Source: Coprobacter secundus
GTDB lineage: Bacteria > Bacteroidota > Bacteroidia > Bacteroidales > Coprobacteraceae
Direction of reading: 5' to 3'
Assembly (NCBI GenBank): GCA_000803105.1
Contig: JTDA01000013.1
Coordinates: forward strand, 62,001-126,000
DNA length: 64,000 bases
Positions 44,073 to 52,930 of the stretch are shown one piece after another; the first letter of the stretch is position 1, and each line of letters opens with the position of its first letter. The notes beneath the pieces were generated by a model, which worked only from the letters and a program-made list of their open reading frames with translations, was not told the DNA's origin and did no database searches. Both the position numbers and the translations under genes were made by a program.

Positions 44073-44716
44073 TTTTTCTCCTCCTTATTTTGATTTGCTT
44101 TAGGCGAAGCGGCACTATGCACATCAGGTTCGCCCATAAAAGCTCTGTATGCGTTTTGTATTGCGTCAATAAAAGCTCTGGAACTGATAGTGGCAGCGGT
44201 AATAGCGTCGATGTTGCCTCCGTCTTTACTTACTTTCATTTCTCCTTTGCCGGGATTGAGGCCTAAAATACTTTGATGATTTTTATCGGTTCTGAACCAT
44301 TCCTGCATTTTTGAGCCTAATCCGGGAGTTTCTGCGTGTTTTAATACTTGGTAATTTCGTATAGAACCGTCAGCATTAAACCCGACCATAATCGATATTT
44401 CTCCTCCAAAACCTTTGCGTGTTAAACTTTCAACGGCTGCACCCACAAGTATACCGTTTTTCTTGGCTGGAAATATTGTTAAAATCATGTTTTCATTTGT
44501 TCCGGCATAAAGTTCATGCGTATATTGTTCTGCAATTGGGTCATTATCAAAGTCTGGAGCAACGTCTTTTATTGCTTTTTCCTGTTTGGCTTTTTCTGCT
44601 TTAGCTATAGGAGCTTCCGTGAGCTTATAAACGCCTCCCAATATAGTACCCACAATTATACATATAATTGTTAACACAAGTACCATGTTTAAAAATGTAG
44701 ATTCTGTTTTAGCCAT
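44069..44716 (-). CDS. rnfG: Rnf electron transport complex subunit RnfG (FMN-binding)
   Basis: This 215-residue subunit has one N-terminal membrane anchor (about residues 9-31) and a periplasmic FMN-binding domain. The covalent flavin motif (usually S/T-G-A-T-x-[ST]) reads DAITAATISSRAF near residue 175, so T-A-A-T-I-S replaces the usual S-G-A-T. Otherwise RKGFGGEISIMVGF and GLGSKMQEWF match the family. It overlaps rnfD by 8 nt and rnfE by 4 nt. Confidence 0.94.
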   Translation of the reverse strand: MAKTESTFLNMVLVLTIICIIVGTILGGVYKLTEAPIAKAEKAKQEKAIKDVAPDFDNDPIAEQYTHELYAGTNENMILTIFPAKKNGILVGAAVESLTRKGFGGEISIMVGFNADGSIRNYQVLKHAETPGLGSKMQEWFRTDKNHQSILGLNPGKGEMKVSKDGGNIDAITAATISSRAFIDAIQNAYRAFMGEPDVHSAASPKANQNKEEKK

Positions 44717-45659
44717 GTTTTACTACCTCCCCGAATCTTTTAGGTTTTATATACATATTAATTAATGGGGTGAATGCATTCATAATCAGTATGGCAAAAG
44801 ACATACCTTCAGGATATGCACCCCATTGACGGATAATTATGGTCAGTAGGCCTATGGCAATTCCATAGACAATCATTCCTCTTTTATTCATGGGAGAGGT
44901 GACATAATCTGTTGCCATGAAAATTGCACCTAACAAAAGGCCTCCACTCAATATTTGGGTAATGGGATCTATACCGATTAGTAAAGAGAAGATTGCAACA
45001 GTCCCTAATATTGAGACTGGGATATGCCATGTTATTATTTGTTTCCACAACATATATGCAAGTCCTAAGATAAGGGCGATTGCTCCGACTTCTCCAAGAC
45101 TTCCTCCCATATTTCCTAATAACATGTCTGTATAATCGGCATCGATTGGCATATGAGCTTTTAACAGAGTTAGAGTGGTAGCACCGGTTTGAACATCAAT
45201 ATAATGTGTACTTAGAACTTCAGGTTTAGGCCAGGTGGTCATTTGTACAGGAAAAGATATCAGTAAGAATACCCTACCTACCAAAGCCGGATTGAAAATA
45301 TTACATCCCAATCCTCCGAATGACATTTTTCCAATGCCAATTGCAACAAGTGCACCTATAATGATAATCCAAATAGGTAAATTTGAAGGTAGATTAAATG
45401 CTAGTAATACTCCGGTTATAATTGCCGAACCATCATGAATACTGCTTTTTGCTTTGAGTAAATACTTTTGAATAAGATATTCGAATATTACGCAGGCAAG
45501 AACTGAAGTGATGGTTACGATAAGAGCTCCAAGTCCAAAATAGAACAATGAGACGATAAATGCCGGTATCAGTGCGATAAGTACTCCGTGCATAGCTTTT
45601 GAGGTCGTGTTTCCCCCATGGATGTGCGGAGACAATGATATGATTAGTTTGTTGTTCAT
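44709..45659 (-). CDS. rnfD: Rnf electron transport complex subunit RnfD
   Basis: This protein of about 316 residues is a membrane subunit with covalent FMN attached to a threonine in the motif TGATTLTLLK (about residue 155). It starts MNNKLIISLSPHIHGGNTT at ATG 45659, chosen over an in-frame start at 45698 because NKLIISLSPHIHG is the conserved N-terminus. The complete operon (B-C-D-G-E-A) around it supports a working ion pump. Confidence 0.95.
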   Translation of the reverse strand: MNNKLIISLSPHIHGGNTTSKAMHGVLIALIPAFIVSLFYFGLGALIVTITSVLACVIFEYLIQKYLLKAKSSIHDGSAIITGVLLAFNLPSNLPIWIIIIGALVAIGIGKMSFGGLGCNIFNPALVGRVFLLISFPVQMTTWPKPEVLSTHYIDVQTGATTLTLLKAHMPIDADYTDMLLGNMGGSLGEVGAIALILGLAYMLWKQIITWHIPVSILGTVAIFSLLIGIDPITQILSGGLLLGAIFMATDYVTSPMNKRGMIVYGIAIGLLTIIIRQWGAYPEGMSFAILIMNAFTPLINMYIKPKRFGEVVKHG

Positions 45660-45681
45660 AAATATAAAGGATTTACATTTT

Positions 45682-47019
45682 CTATTTTTTAACAGCACGA
45701 CTTCGTATGATATTTCCTACTTTTCCTTTTCCCAATCTTATATAATCTAATAATGGACGATATGCAGGACAGGTATAACTGCAAGAGCCACATTCAATAC
45801 AGTCCATAATATGATTGCTTTCTGCCTTATCCCATAAGGCGTGACTGGCAAGATTCATTAATAAATTAGGTTCTAATCCCATAGGACATACGAAGACACA
45901 TTTTGCACAGCGTATACAATTGGACATTTCTTTACGTATAGCCTCATTTTTTCTAATCAGAAGAACTCCGGAACATCCCTTAGTAACAGGAATATCTGTA
46001 TTTGTAACTGCTTTCCCCATCATCGGGCCTCCCGATATAATTTTTCCTGTGTCTTCAGGCATTCCCCCAGCAGCTTGAATTAATTGTCCGATAGGTGTTC
46101 CTATTCGAACTTTAAAATTAGAAGGGCTATTCAATGATTTTCCAGTAACGGTTACAATTCTTTCAAATAGGGGCTTATTTTTTTGTACAGCCTCGTAAAC
46201 TGCAAAAGCTGTGCCTATATTTTGCACTACAGTCCCTGTAGCTATGGGCAGATTTCCGCTGGGGACTTGACGTCGAATGATGGCGTCGATAAGTTGTTTT
46301 TCACCGCCTTGTGGATATTTCATTTTTAAGGGGCAGACTTCAATACCTGGATACTTTATAGTTAGGCGAGTGAGTAATTCAATAGCGTCTTGCTTATTAT
46401 TTTCTATTCCGATGACGGCCTTGTTCACCTGTATGGCTTTCATTAGGATTTTTGTTCCTATCAGAATCTCTTCTCCTTTTTCAAGTATGAGCTGGTGATC
46501 TGATGTCAGATATGGTTCGCATTCGGCTGCGTTAATAATAAGAATTGTTGCAGCCATTCCAGGGGGAGGAGATAGTTTTACATGAGTAGGGAAAGTAGCT
46601 CCACCCATACCGACAATTCCACATTCGCTGATTTTTTGTATTATTTCTTTGGGAGATAAATTACACTCAGTTTTAAGGCAGTCATTACGTTCTATATTTT
46701 CCTCCCATTCATCACCTTCTACTTGTATGAAAATAGCAGGTTTACTATATCCTGATGTATCTATGATACTATCTATTTTAGTGACAGTCCCTGATACCGG
46801 AGAATGTATGTTAGCAGAGACAAATCCTCCTGCTTTAGCTATCAAGGTTCCGACTTTGACATGATCTCCTTTGGCAACTATAGCCTGGGCTGGAGCTCCG
46901 ATATGCTGAGATAGCATTATGGCTACTTGTTCTGGGATAGCGGCAGTTTCAATACATTTTCCGGCAGATAATTTATTCTCGTCCGGATGGATGCCTCCTA
47001 TACGAAATGTTTTTAACAT
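45682..47019 (-). CDS. rnfC: Rnf electron transport complex subunit RnfC
   Basis: This 445-residue peripheral subunit binds NADH and FMN and two [4Fe-4S] clusters. It starts with the Rnf-Nqr N-terminal barrel (GGIHPDENKLSAGKCIE), then GMGGATFPTHVKLSPP and EPYLTSDHQLILE, and ends with two ferredoxin motifs, CIRCAKCVFVCP and CIECGSCSYTCP. The length is in the short RnfC range of about 440-460, without the long C-terminal repeats of enterobacteria. Confidence 0.96.
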   Translation of the reverse strand: MLKTFRIGGIHPDENKLSAGKCIETAAIPEQVAIMLSQHIGAPAQAIVAKGDHVKVGTLIAKAGGFVSANIHSPVSGTVTKIDSIIDTSGYSKPAIFIQVEGDEWEENIERNDCLKTECNLSPKEIIQKISECGIVGMGGATFPTHVKLSPPPGMAATILIINAAECEPYLTSDHQLILEKGEEILIGTKILMKAIQVNKAVIGIENNKQDAIELLTRLTIKYPGIEVCPLKMKYPQGGEKQLIDAIIRRQVPSGNLPIATGTVVQNIGTAFAVYEAVQKNKPLFERIVTVTGKSLNSPSNFKVRIGTPIGQLIQAAGGMPEDTGKIISGGPMMGKAVTNTDIPVTKGCSGVLLIRKNEAIRKEMSNCIRCAKCVFVCPMGLEPNLLMNLASHALWDKAESNHIMDCIECGSCSYTCPAYRPLLDYIRLGKGKVGNIIRSRAVKK

Positions 47020-47049
47020 GACAATATCTTTTATGATCTATATACTGAA

Positions 47050-47913
47050 TTAGGCGTTCGAATCCTCTGCTACCAATGATGCTGTATCACTTTTTTTAGG
47101 AGGAAAATTTAGAGAGAGAATAGCTCCGGTGGGGCATACTTCAACGCATTTCCGACATAGACGACATTTGTTATCATCTATGTATGCCAGATTATTTTCA
47201 ACAGTAATAGCTCCGAAAGGACAGGTCTTTTCACATTTTCCACATCCTATACAAGCTGCGGTACAAGCTTTTCGGGCTATGCTACCTTTATCCTTATTGA
47301 CACATGAAACGAAAATTCGGCGTGATTTGGGGCCTTTCTTTCTTAGCTCAATTATCATTTTAGGACAGGCTTTTACACAAGCCCCACATGCCGTACATTT
47401 TTCCTCATCGACTTCTGGCAATGATGCTTCTGGATTGATATGTATAGCATCGAACTGACATGCGTTAACACAATCTCCACATCCAAGACACCCGAAAGAA
47501 CATCCGGTTTCTCCGGCATAAAGAGTGGAAACGATTGCACAACTTGCCGCTCCGTTATAGATATTGGTATGTACACGATTTGTACAGTTACCATTACATC
47601 TTACTGTAGCAATCATAGGAGCGGTGCTTGCGACTTCTTTACCTAATATGCTTGCTACTTTAGACATGACAACTGTTCCACCTACCGGGCACATCATACC
47701 TTCGAGACTTTCTGATTTGACACATGCATCGGCAAATCCTTGACATCCCGGATATCCGCAACCCCCGCAATTTGCTCCTGGTAGTACTTCAGTCACCAAA
47801 GCATTACGAGGGTCTTCGTAAATTTTAAATTTTTGGGCAACAAGATATAAAATAATAGCACTAATGGCTCCAATTGCACCCAAAGAGAGAATAGCAATTA
47901 AAATTAGATTCAT
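47050..47913 (-). CDS. rnfB: Rnf electron transport complex subunit RnfB
   Basis: This 287-residue subunit has an N-terminal membrane anchor (ILIAILSLGAIGAISAIILY). A Fe-S domain follows with GANCGGCGYPGCQGFA, then several ferredoxin clusters (CLGCGDCVNAC, CTACGACVKACP, CIGCGKCEKTCP, CRLCRKCVEVCP). It receives electrons from ferredoxin. The number of cysteine clusters is high, as usual for Bacteroidota RnfB. It begins the rnf genes after the rseC-type gene, with 44 nt between. Confidence 0.96.
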   Translation of the reverse strand: MNLILIAILSLGAIGAISAIILYLVAQKFKIYEDPRNALVTEVLPGANCGGCGYPGCQGFADACVKSESLEGMMCPVGGTVVMSKVASILGKEVASTAPMIATVRCNGNCTNRVHTNIYNGAASCAIVSTLYAGETGCSFGCLGCGDCVNACQFDAIHINPEASLPEVDEEKCTACGACVKACPKMIIELRKKGPKSRRIFVSCVNKDKGSIARKACTAACIGCGKCEKTCPFGAITVENNLAYIDDNKCRLCRKCVEVCPTGAILSLNFPPKKSDTASLVAEDSNA

Positions 47914-47957
47914 CTATATTAATGTTTTGAGTTTATGTTTTTCAATGTTTGTTTTCT

Positions 47958-48374
47958 TCACGTTTTTTTGATAGAAAACTCAAATTTTTTCTTTAGTTTG
48001 CTTTTTAAAAAATATAATATTATATAATAGGGTATTAATGTGGCCAATGACAATATTCCTGACAAGACTTCGTCAGAAGTTACCGAATAGATAATAAATA
48101 AAGTGCAAAATAAGAGGATAAATGGATAAAGAAATGCTATAAGAATGGCTTGTGGCCCGATTGAGCTATTGCCAATAATCAAAACTTTATCTCCAATTTT
48201 GAAATCCATATCGTTGTTACAAGGTATTTCTACCATTTTTTCTTTTTTATCAGACATAGTACATGCTGATTGGGCATGACAGTTCGAACATGCTGAATAC
48301 TGAACAATTTGGACATCGACGGCACTGTTCCTAATATTGGTTATTATCCCTTCATGTTCTATATTTTCTCTCAT
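47958..48374 (-). CDS. SoxR-reducing system protein RseC family (MucC-like)
   Basis: This protein of about 138 residues has an N-terminal domain with the cysteine pattern CSNCHAQSACTMSDKKE and two membrane segments (about 77-95 and 104-122), the RseC/MucC layout. It is the first gene of the Rnf operon, which matches the known link between RseC and Rnf in SoxR reduction. A redox or assembly role for Rnf is likely. I chose ATG 48374 over 48395 because the promoter's -7 box (48404-48411) would leave 48395 almost leaderless. Confidence 0.85.
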   Translation of the reverse strand: MRENIEHEGIITNIRNSAVDVQIVQYSACSNCHAQSACTMSDKKEKMVEIPCNNDMDFKIGDKVLIIGNSSIGPQAILIAFLYPFILLFCTLFIIYSVTSDEVLSGILSLATLIPYYIILYFLKSKLKKKFEFSIKKT

Positions 48375-48403
48375 TTTGCTATGTCGACATTGCATTTTTG
48401 AGG

Positions 48404-48432
48404 CAAATATAAATAAATTTTGTGGTTTACAA
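48404..48432 (-). promoter_or_regulatory. Promoter of the rseC-rnf operon
   Basis: On the minus strand TTG (48432-48430), an 18-nt spacer and TATATTTG (48411-48404) give a consensus-like Bacteroidota promoter about 30 nt upstream of ATG 48374. Confidence 0.65.
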
Positions 48433-48576
48433 TAGAATTTTTATGCAATTATTGTGTAAAAAATGGTTTATCCTCTTTTTTTGAAGAATGTTCATTGTTA
48501 TTTTTTTCAACATTTTTTATTTCCGGTTGTTATCAAAAGGAGAATGAGATTATTAATCAACTAATGATATTTAATT

Positions 48577-50277
48577 ATGGAAATGATTCTTCATTTTTTT
48601 CGAACGTATCCGGAAATGGCAATATTTCTTACAATTGGTATCGGCTTTTGGATAGGACAGTTAAAATATAAAAGTTTTACTTTGGGAACTGTTACATCTG
48701 TATTATTAGTCGGTGTCCTTGTCGGGCAAATGGATATTGCTATACCTGGGCCGATTAAATCTGTCTTTTTCTTATTATTTCTTTTTGTTATTGGATATAG
48801 TGTGGGACCACAATTTTTCCAATCATTGCGAAGTGATGGCATTCATCAGGTAATTTTTGCTTGTGTATTATGTGTATTGTGCCTTGTTGTTACAGTCGTT
48901 ATTGCAAAAATATTGGGGTATAATCCTGGAGAGGCTATCGGATTATTTGCTGGTGCTCAGACAATATCGGCGGTTATAGGAGTTGGTACAGATACAATCA
49001 ATACATTAGGAGCTTCGGCTGCCGATAAACAAGCCTGGATAAACATTATGCCTGTATGTTATGCTGTAACTTATATTTTTGGAACAATAGGTTCTGCCTA
49101 TATATTAGGAACACTTGGACCTAAGTTATTAGGAGGAGTAGATAAAGTTCGAAAGGAAACAAAAGAGCTGGAAGAACAGTTACAGAAAAGTAGTATAGGA
49201 GAGGATCCCGCATTTGTTGATGCTAATCGTCCGGTTGTATTTCGTGCTTATAAAGTGGATACAAATTGGTTTGATACCCCTCGTTCTGTATCAGAGATAG
49301 AGGAAAAAATGCAGTCGATGGGAAGGCGTATTTTTGTAGATCGGGTTCGTATCGATGGTAAAATCGTAGAAGAAACTCCAGATTTAAAGATAAAAAAAGG
49401 AGATGAAATCGTTTTAAGTGGTAGAAGAGAGACGGTAATCCAAGATGAGAGTTGGGTTGGAGAAGAAATCAATGATCCGGAATTATTGACATTTCCTGTG
49501 GAGTCGATTATGGTATTATTGACAAAAAAAACAGCATGTGGTATGACGGTAGAAGAACTTCGTAGACAGAAATTTATGCATGGAATTCTTATCAAATCGA
49601 TAAAACGTTCGGGAGTTGAAATACCTGTATTACCAGGGCTTAAGTTGCAAGCAGGAGATTTGTTACAGATAATGGGTATGACCAGAGAAGTATCTACTGC
49701 GGCACCGTTGTTGGGATATATTGATCGGCCTACGAATAAGACTGACCTTATTTTTGTAGGATTGGGTATTCTTATTGGGGGCATTGTCGGAGCCTTAACT
49801 TTGAGGCTTGGAGGGGTACCGATAAGCCTTAGTACGAGTGGTGGAGCATTAATTGCCGGTTTGTTTTTTGGATGGTTGCGTACAAAACACCCAACGTTTG
49901 GTCGTATACCAGAACCAGCAGTCTGGATATTGAATAATTTAGGATTGAATATGTTTATTGCTGTGATAGGAATAACTGCAGGTCCTACATTTCTTGAAGG
50001 TATCAAGGAAGCTGGATTTATGTTGTTCGTAGCAGGAGTATTGGCTACTTCGATACCTTTGTTATTAGGAATATGGGTAGGAAATAAGATTTTTAAATTT
50101 CATCCGGCTATCAATTTGGGATGTAATGCGGGGAGTCGTACGACTACTGCAGCTTTGGGTGCAATACAAGAATCTCTTGATAGTACGATACCGGCATTGG
50201 GATATACGGTAACGTATGCTATAGGGAATACATTGCTTATATTATGGGGAGTCGTTATTGTTTTACTTATGTCATGA
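48577..50277 (+). CDS. aspT: Aspartate-alanine antiporter (AspT/YidE family)
   Basis: This 566-residue protein of the aspartate:alanine exchanger family has an N-terminal membrane block (about 1-190), a soluble middle with two RCK_C-type (TrkA-C) domains (about 215-375, for example IKKGDEIVLSGRRE and LKLQAGDLLQIMG), and a second membrane block (about 385-566). It has the signature GYSVGPQFFQSL in the first half and a glycine-rich NAGSRTTTAALGAIQESLDS near the end. The aspartate decarboxylase gene follows 49 nt downstream, so exchange of aspartate for alanine with net proton consumption is the likely function. Confidence 0.92.
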   Translation: MEMILHFFRTYPEMAIFLTIGIGFWIGQLKYKSFTLGTVTSVLLVGVLVGQMDIAIPGPIKSVFFLLFLFVIGYSVGPQFFQSLRSDGIHQVIFACVLCVLCLVVTVVIAKILGYNPGEAIGLFAGAQTISAVIGVGTDTINTLGASAADKQAWINIMPVCYAVTYIFGTIGSAYILGTLGPKLLGGVDKVRKETKELEEQLQKSSIGEDPAFVDANRPVVFRAYKVDTNWFDTPRSVSEIEEKMQSMGRRIFVDRVRIDGKIVEETPDLKIKKGDEIVLSGRRETVIQDESWVGEEINDPELLTFPVESIMVLLTKKTACGMTVEELRRQKFMHGILIKSIKRSGVEIPVLPGLKLQAGDLLQIMGMTREVSTAAPLLGYIDRPTNKTDLIFVGLGILIGGIVGALTLRLGGVPISLSTSGGALIAGLFFGWLRTKHPTFGRIPEPAVWILNNLGLNMFIAVIGITAGPTFLEGIKEAGFMLFVAGVLATSIPLLLGIWVGNKIFKFHPAINLGCNAGSRTTTAALGAIQESLDSTIPALGYTVTYAIGNTLLILWGVVIVLLMS

Positions 50278-50326
50278 TATTTATAGAGATTTGATTTTTT
50301 AGTATTCACAGTAAATTATATGTTAT

Positions 50327-51988
50327 ATGGATTGTAAAGAAAAGTTGGCGCCGGCCATGGTAAATAAAAGGCAGCGTAAAGAAGAAGAAGGATTAGAAAA
50401 TTTGAGTCCATTTGAAATAAAAAATAAATTAATAGAATATGCTGAGGACCATACCCGTAAGTCTTCTTGTATGTTTCTTAATGCAGGTAGGGGAAATCCA
50501 AACTGGATATCTACAGTTCCGAGAGAAGCATTTTTTTTATTGGGAAAATTTGGGATGGAAGAGTGCCGGCGTACTTTTGATATGCCTGAAGGTATAGCCG
50601 GAATTCCTATGCCGAAAGGTATATCCGGGCGCTTTGAGGAATTCCTTAAAAGAAATAAGGCAGAATTAGGTGCCGATCTGCTTGAAAAAACTTATCGTTA
50701 TTTTCTTGATAAGAAAAAATATGCTCCGGATGAGCTGGTACATGAGTGGGCAGAGGCTGTTATTGGAGACCAATATCCGGTACCAGATCGAATGTTGAGG
50801 TTTGCAGAAGATATAGTAGGAGACTATTTGTTGCAAGAAATGTGTGATCGGAAAACTTTGCCGGGAAAGTTTGATTTGTTTGCAACAGAGGGAGGGACGG
50901 CTGCAATGTGTTATATTTTCGATTCGTTACAAGTAAATCATTTAGTAAATAAAGGCGACCATATTGCACTGATGACACCGATATTTACACCGTATATCGA
51001 GATTCCGGAGTTGGATCGTTTTAGTTTTAAAGTAACTAATATACAAGCTTCTCAAATGACAGAAAATGGGCTGCATACTTGGCAATATCCAGATGAGGAA
51101 CTTGATAAATTAAAAGATAAATCGGTAAAAATACTCTATATTGTGAATCCGAGTAATCCTCCTTCATATACACTTGATGAGCGTAGTATTGATCGTATCG
51201 TGAAGATTGTGAAAGAGAATAATCCGAATTTGATGATTATTACAGATGATGTATATGGTACTTTTGTTCCTCATTTCAAGTCGTTGATGTATGAGTTGCC
51301 ACTTAATACTTTATGTGTATATTCTTTTTCTAAATATTTCGGTGCGACGGGCTGGCGTTTGGCTGTAATAGCATTGAGTCATGATAATATTTATGATGAA
51401 ATGATAGCAACTCTTCCTAAAGATAAAAGAGATGATTTGTGTCGCAGATATAGTTCTTTATCGTTAGAACCAGATAAAATTTTGTTTATGGACCGGTTAG
51501 TTGCTGATAGTCGCATGGTAGCACTGAATCATACAGCAGGTTTGTCTACACCACAACAAATGCAGATGGCCTTATTTGCAGCTTATGCTTTATTTGATAA
51601 TAAAGATTTGTATAAAAATAAGATGCAGAAAATCATACATGAGAGGTTAGAAGCTATGTGGGAAAATACAGGTTTTAAACTTGTTCCCGATGCCTTGAGG
51701 GCTGGTTATTATTCGGAAATAGACATTATGGTCTGGGCAAAAAAAATATATGGAGATGAATTTGCTCAATACCTCTCTGAGAATTATGATGCTCTTGATT
51801 TTGTTATCCGTTTGGCCAAAGATACTTGTGTCGTTTTGTTGAACGGAAGTGGTTTTGATGGGCCGAATTGGTCGGTACGTGCATCTTTGGCTAATCTGAA
51901 TAAAGAGGATTATCAGAAGATAGGGAAGGGCATTCGTTTGATATTGGATGAATATGCATTGGCATGGGAAAAGACCAAAAAGAAATAG
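50327..51988 (+). CDS. aspD: Aspartate 4-decarboxylase (bifunctional aminotransferase)
   Basis: This 553-residue PLP enzyme of fold type I converts L-aspartate to L-alanine and CO2. It has an N-terminal extension (about 1-40, KLAPAMVNKRQRKEEEG) followed by the aminotransferase class I/II fold, with the PLP lysine at K336 in YSFSKYFGATGWRLAV and ITDDVYGTFVPHF before it. The length matches the unusual AspD family of about 530-550, longer than aspartate aminotransferases. With AspT it forms a metabolic cycle that builds a proton-motive force. The true start may be M11 (50357). Confidence 0.93.
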   Translation: MDCKEKLAPAMVNKRQRKEEEGLENLSPFEIKNKLIEYAEDHTRKSSCMFLNAGRGNPNWISTVPREAFFLLGKFGMEECRRTFDMPEGIAGIPMPKGISGRFEEFLKRNKAELGADLLEKTYRYFLDKKKYAPDELVHEWAEAVIGDQYPVPDRMLRFAEDIVGDYLLQEMCDRKTLPGKFDLFATEGGTAAMCYIFDSLQVNHLVNKGDHIALMTPIFTPYIEIPELDRFSFKVTNIQASQMTENGLHTWQYPDEELDKLKDKSVKILYIVNPSNPPSYTLDERSIDRIVKIVKENNPNLMIITDDVYGTFVPHFKSLMYELPLNTLCVYSFSKYFGATGWRLAVIALSHDNIYDEMIATLPKDKRDDLCRRYSSLSLEPDKILFMDRLVADSRMVALNHTAGLSTPQQMQMALFAAYALFDNKDLYKNKMQKIIHERLEAMWENTGFKLVPDALRAGYYSEIDIMVWAKKIYGDEFAQYLSENYDALDFVIRLAKDTCVVLLNGSGFDGPNWSVRASLANLNKEDYQKIGKGIRLILDEYALAWEKTKKK

Positions 51989-52100
51989 TGAGGAATGAAA
52001 GTAATAGATGTCATGAATTGAAATGAATGATTTATCAGCATTGAGAATTTATCATGATATCTGTAGATTAATTAATACTATAAACTAAAATGAAAGAAGT

Positions 52101-52676
52101 ATGAAACGGAAAATCTTATCGATGTTAATGATGATGTTATTCCTTGGGGCTTCATTGGCTTCAGCACAGGAAAATAGAGTGTATTGGGGTCCAAAAGTCG
52201 GTGTGAATATTTCGGCGATTACGAAATCAGGATTCTCATCGTGGAAGGGGGGAGCTAATGTCGGTGTATTTGCAATGTATCGTTATAATGATTATTTAGG
52301 ATTGCAGACAGAACTGTTGTTCTCTATGATGGGCGCTAATTTTGACGGGGGAAATATGCATGTTAATTATTTAACGTTGCCGGTTATGGCAAAGGTGTAT
52401 TTAATAGATAATCTTAGTCTTGAATTAGGCCCGCAGTTGGGAGTAAAAGTTTATGACAAAATTAATGTATATGAAGGGGTTCATATTAAAAATTCGAAAG
52501 CATTCAACGGTTTTGAATTAATGTTTGCAGTAGGATTAGGATATGAATTTAAGTTTGGAATGATTGCAGATGTTCGTTATGGGATAGGTCTTACTAACTC
52601 TATAAAGAATAGCTATATTATTGGAGATAATAGCAAAAATGAAATGTTTCAAATCTCTTTAGGTTGGAAATTTTGA
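52101..52676 (+). CDS. Outer-membrane beta-barrel protein (OMP_b-brl_2-like)
   Basis: This 191-residue protein has a signal peptide (MKRKILSMLMMMLFLGASLASAQ). The remainder is beta-barrel-like: alternating hydrophobic residues and repeated G-aromatic turns, with GPKVGVNISAITKSGFSSWKG and LELGPQLGVKVYDKINV, ending in an aromatic (ISLGWKF). It fits the porin-family/OMP_b-brl_2 type common in Bacteroidota. Its role is unknown. It is a single gene with a strong terminator after it. Confidence 0.8.
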   Translation: MKRKILSMLMMMLFLGASLASAQENRVYWGPKVGVNISAITKSGFSSWKGGANVGVFAMYRYNDYLGLQTELLFSMMGANFDGGNMHVNYLTLPVMAKVYLIDNLSLELGPQLGVKVYDKINVYEGVHIKNSKAFNGFELMFAVGLGYEFKFGMIADVRYGIGLTNSIKNSYIIGDNSKNEMFQISLGWKF

Positions 52677-52799
52677 TAAATTAAATTCAAGTTCTTAGAT
52701 TTTTGATTTTTCGAACTGAAACTTGTATTTTAAGTTACATTTTGTAATAGTTCTTGTTTGTTCTTACTACGTTGTTGGAATAATTTGGAGCTGAACATT

Positions 52800-52851
52800 A
52801 AATCTGGCAAATAATCTTTCAAAAATGAAAGGATATTTGCCAGATTTATTT
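52800..52851 (+). terminator. Terminator of the outer-membrane protein gene
   Basis: Stem arms 52800-52820 and 52827-52847 pair over about 19 of 21 positions with a 6-nt loop and are followed by ATTTTGTT. It lies between two plus-strand genes. Confidence 0.7.
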
Positions 52852-52930
52852 TGTTAAAAATAGAATGTCATGCTTATTCATCTTCTCTATCATTAGTAGC
52901 AGATTGTTTCAAAATCATTATTTTTGTAGC

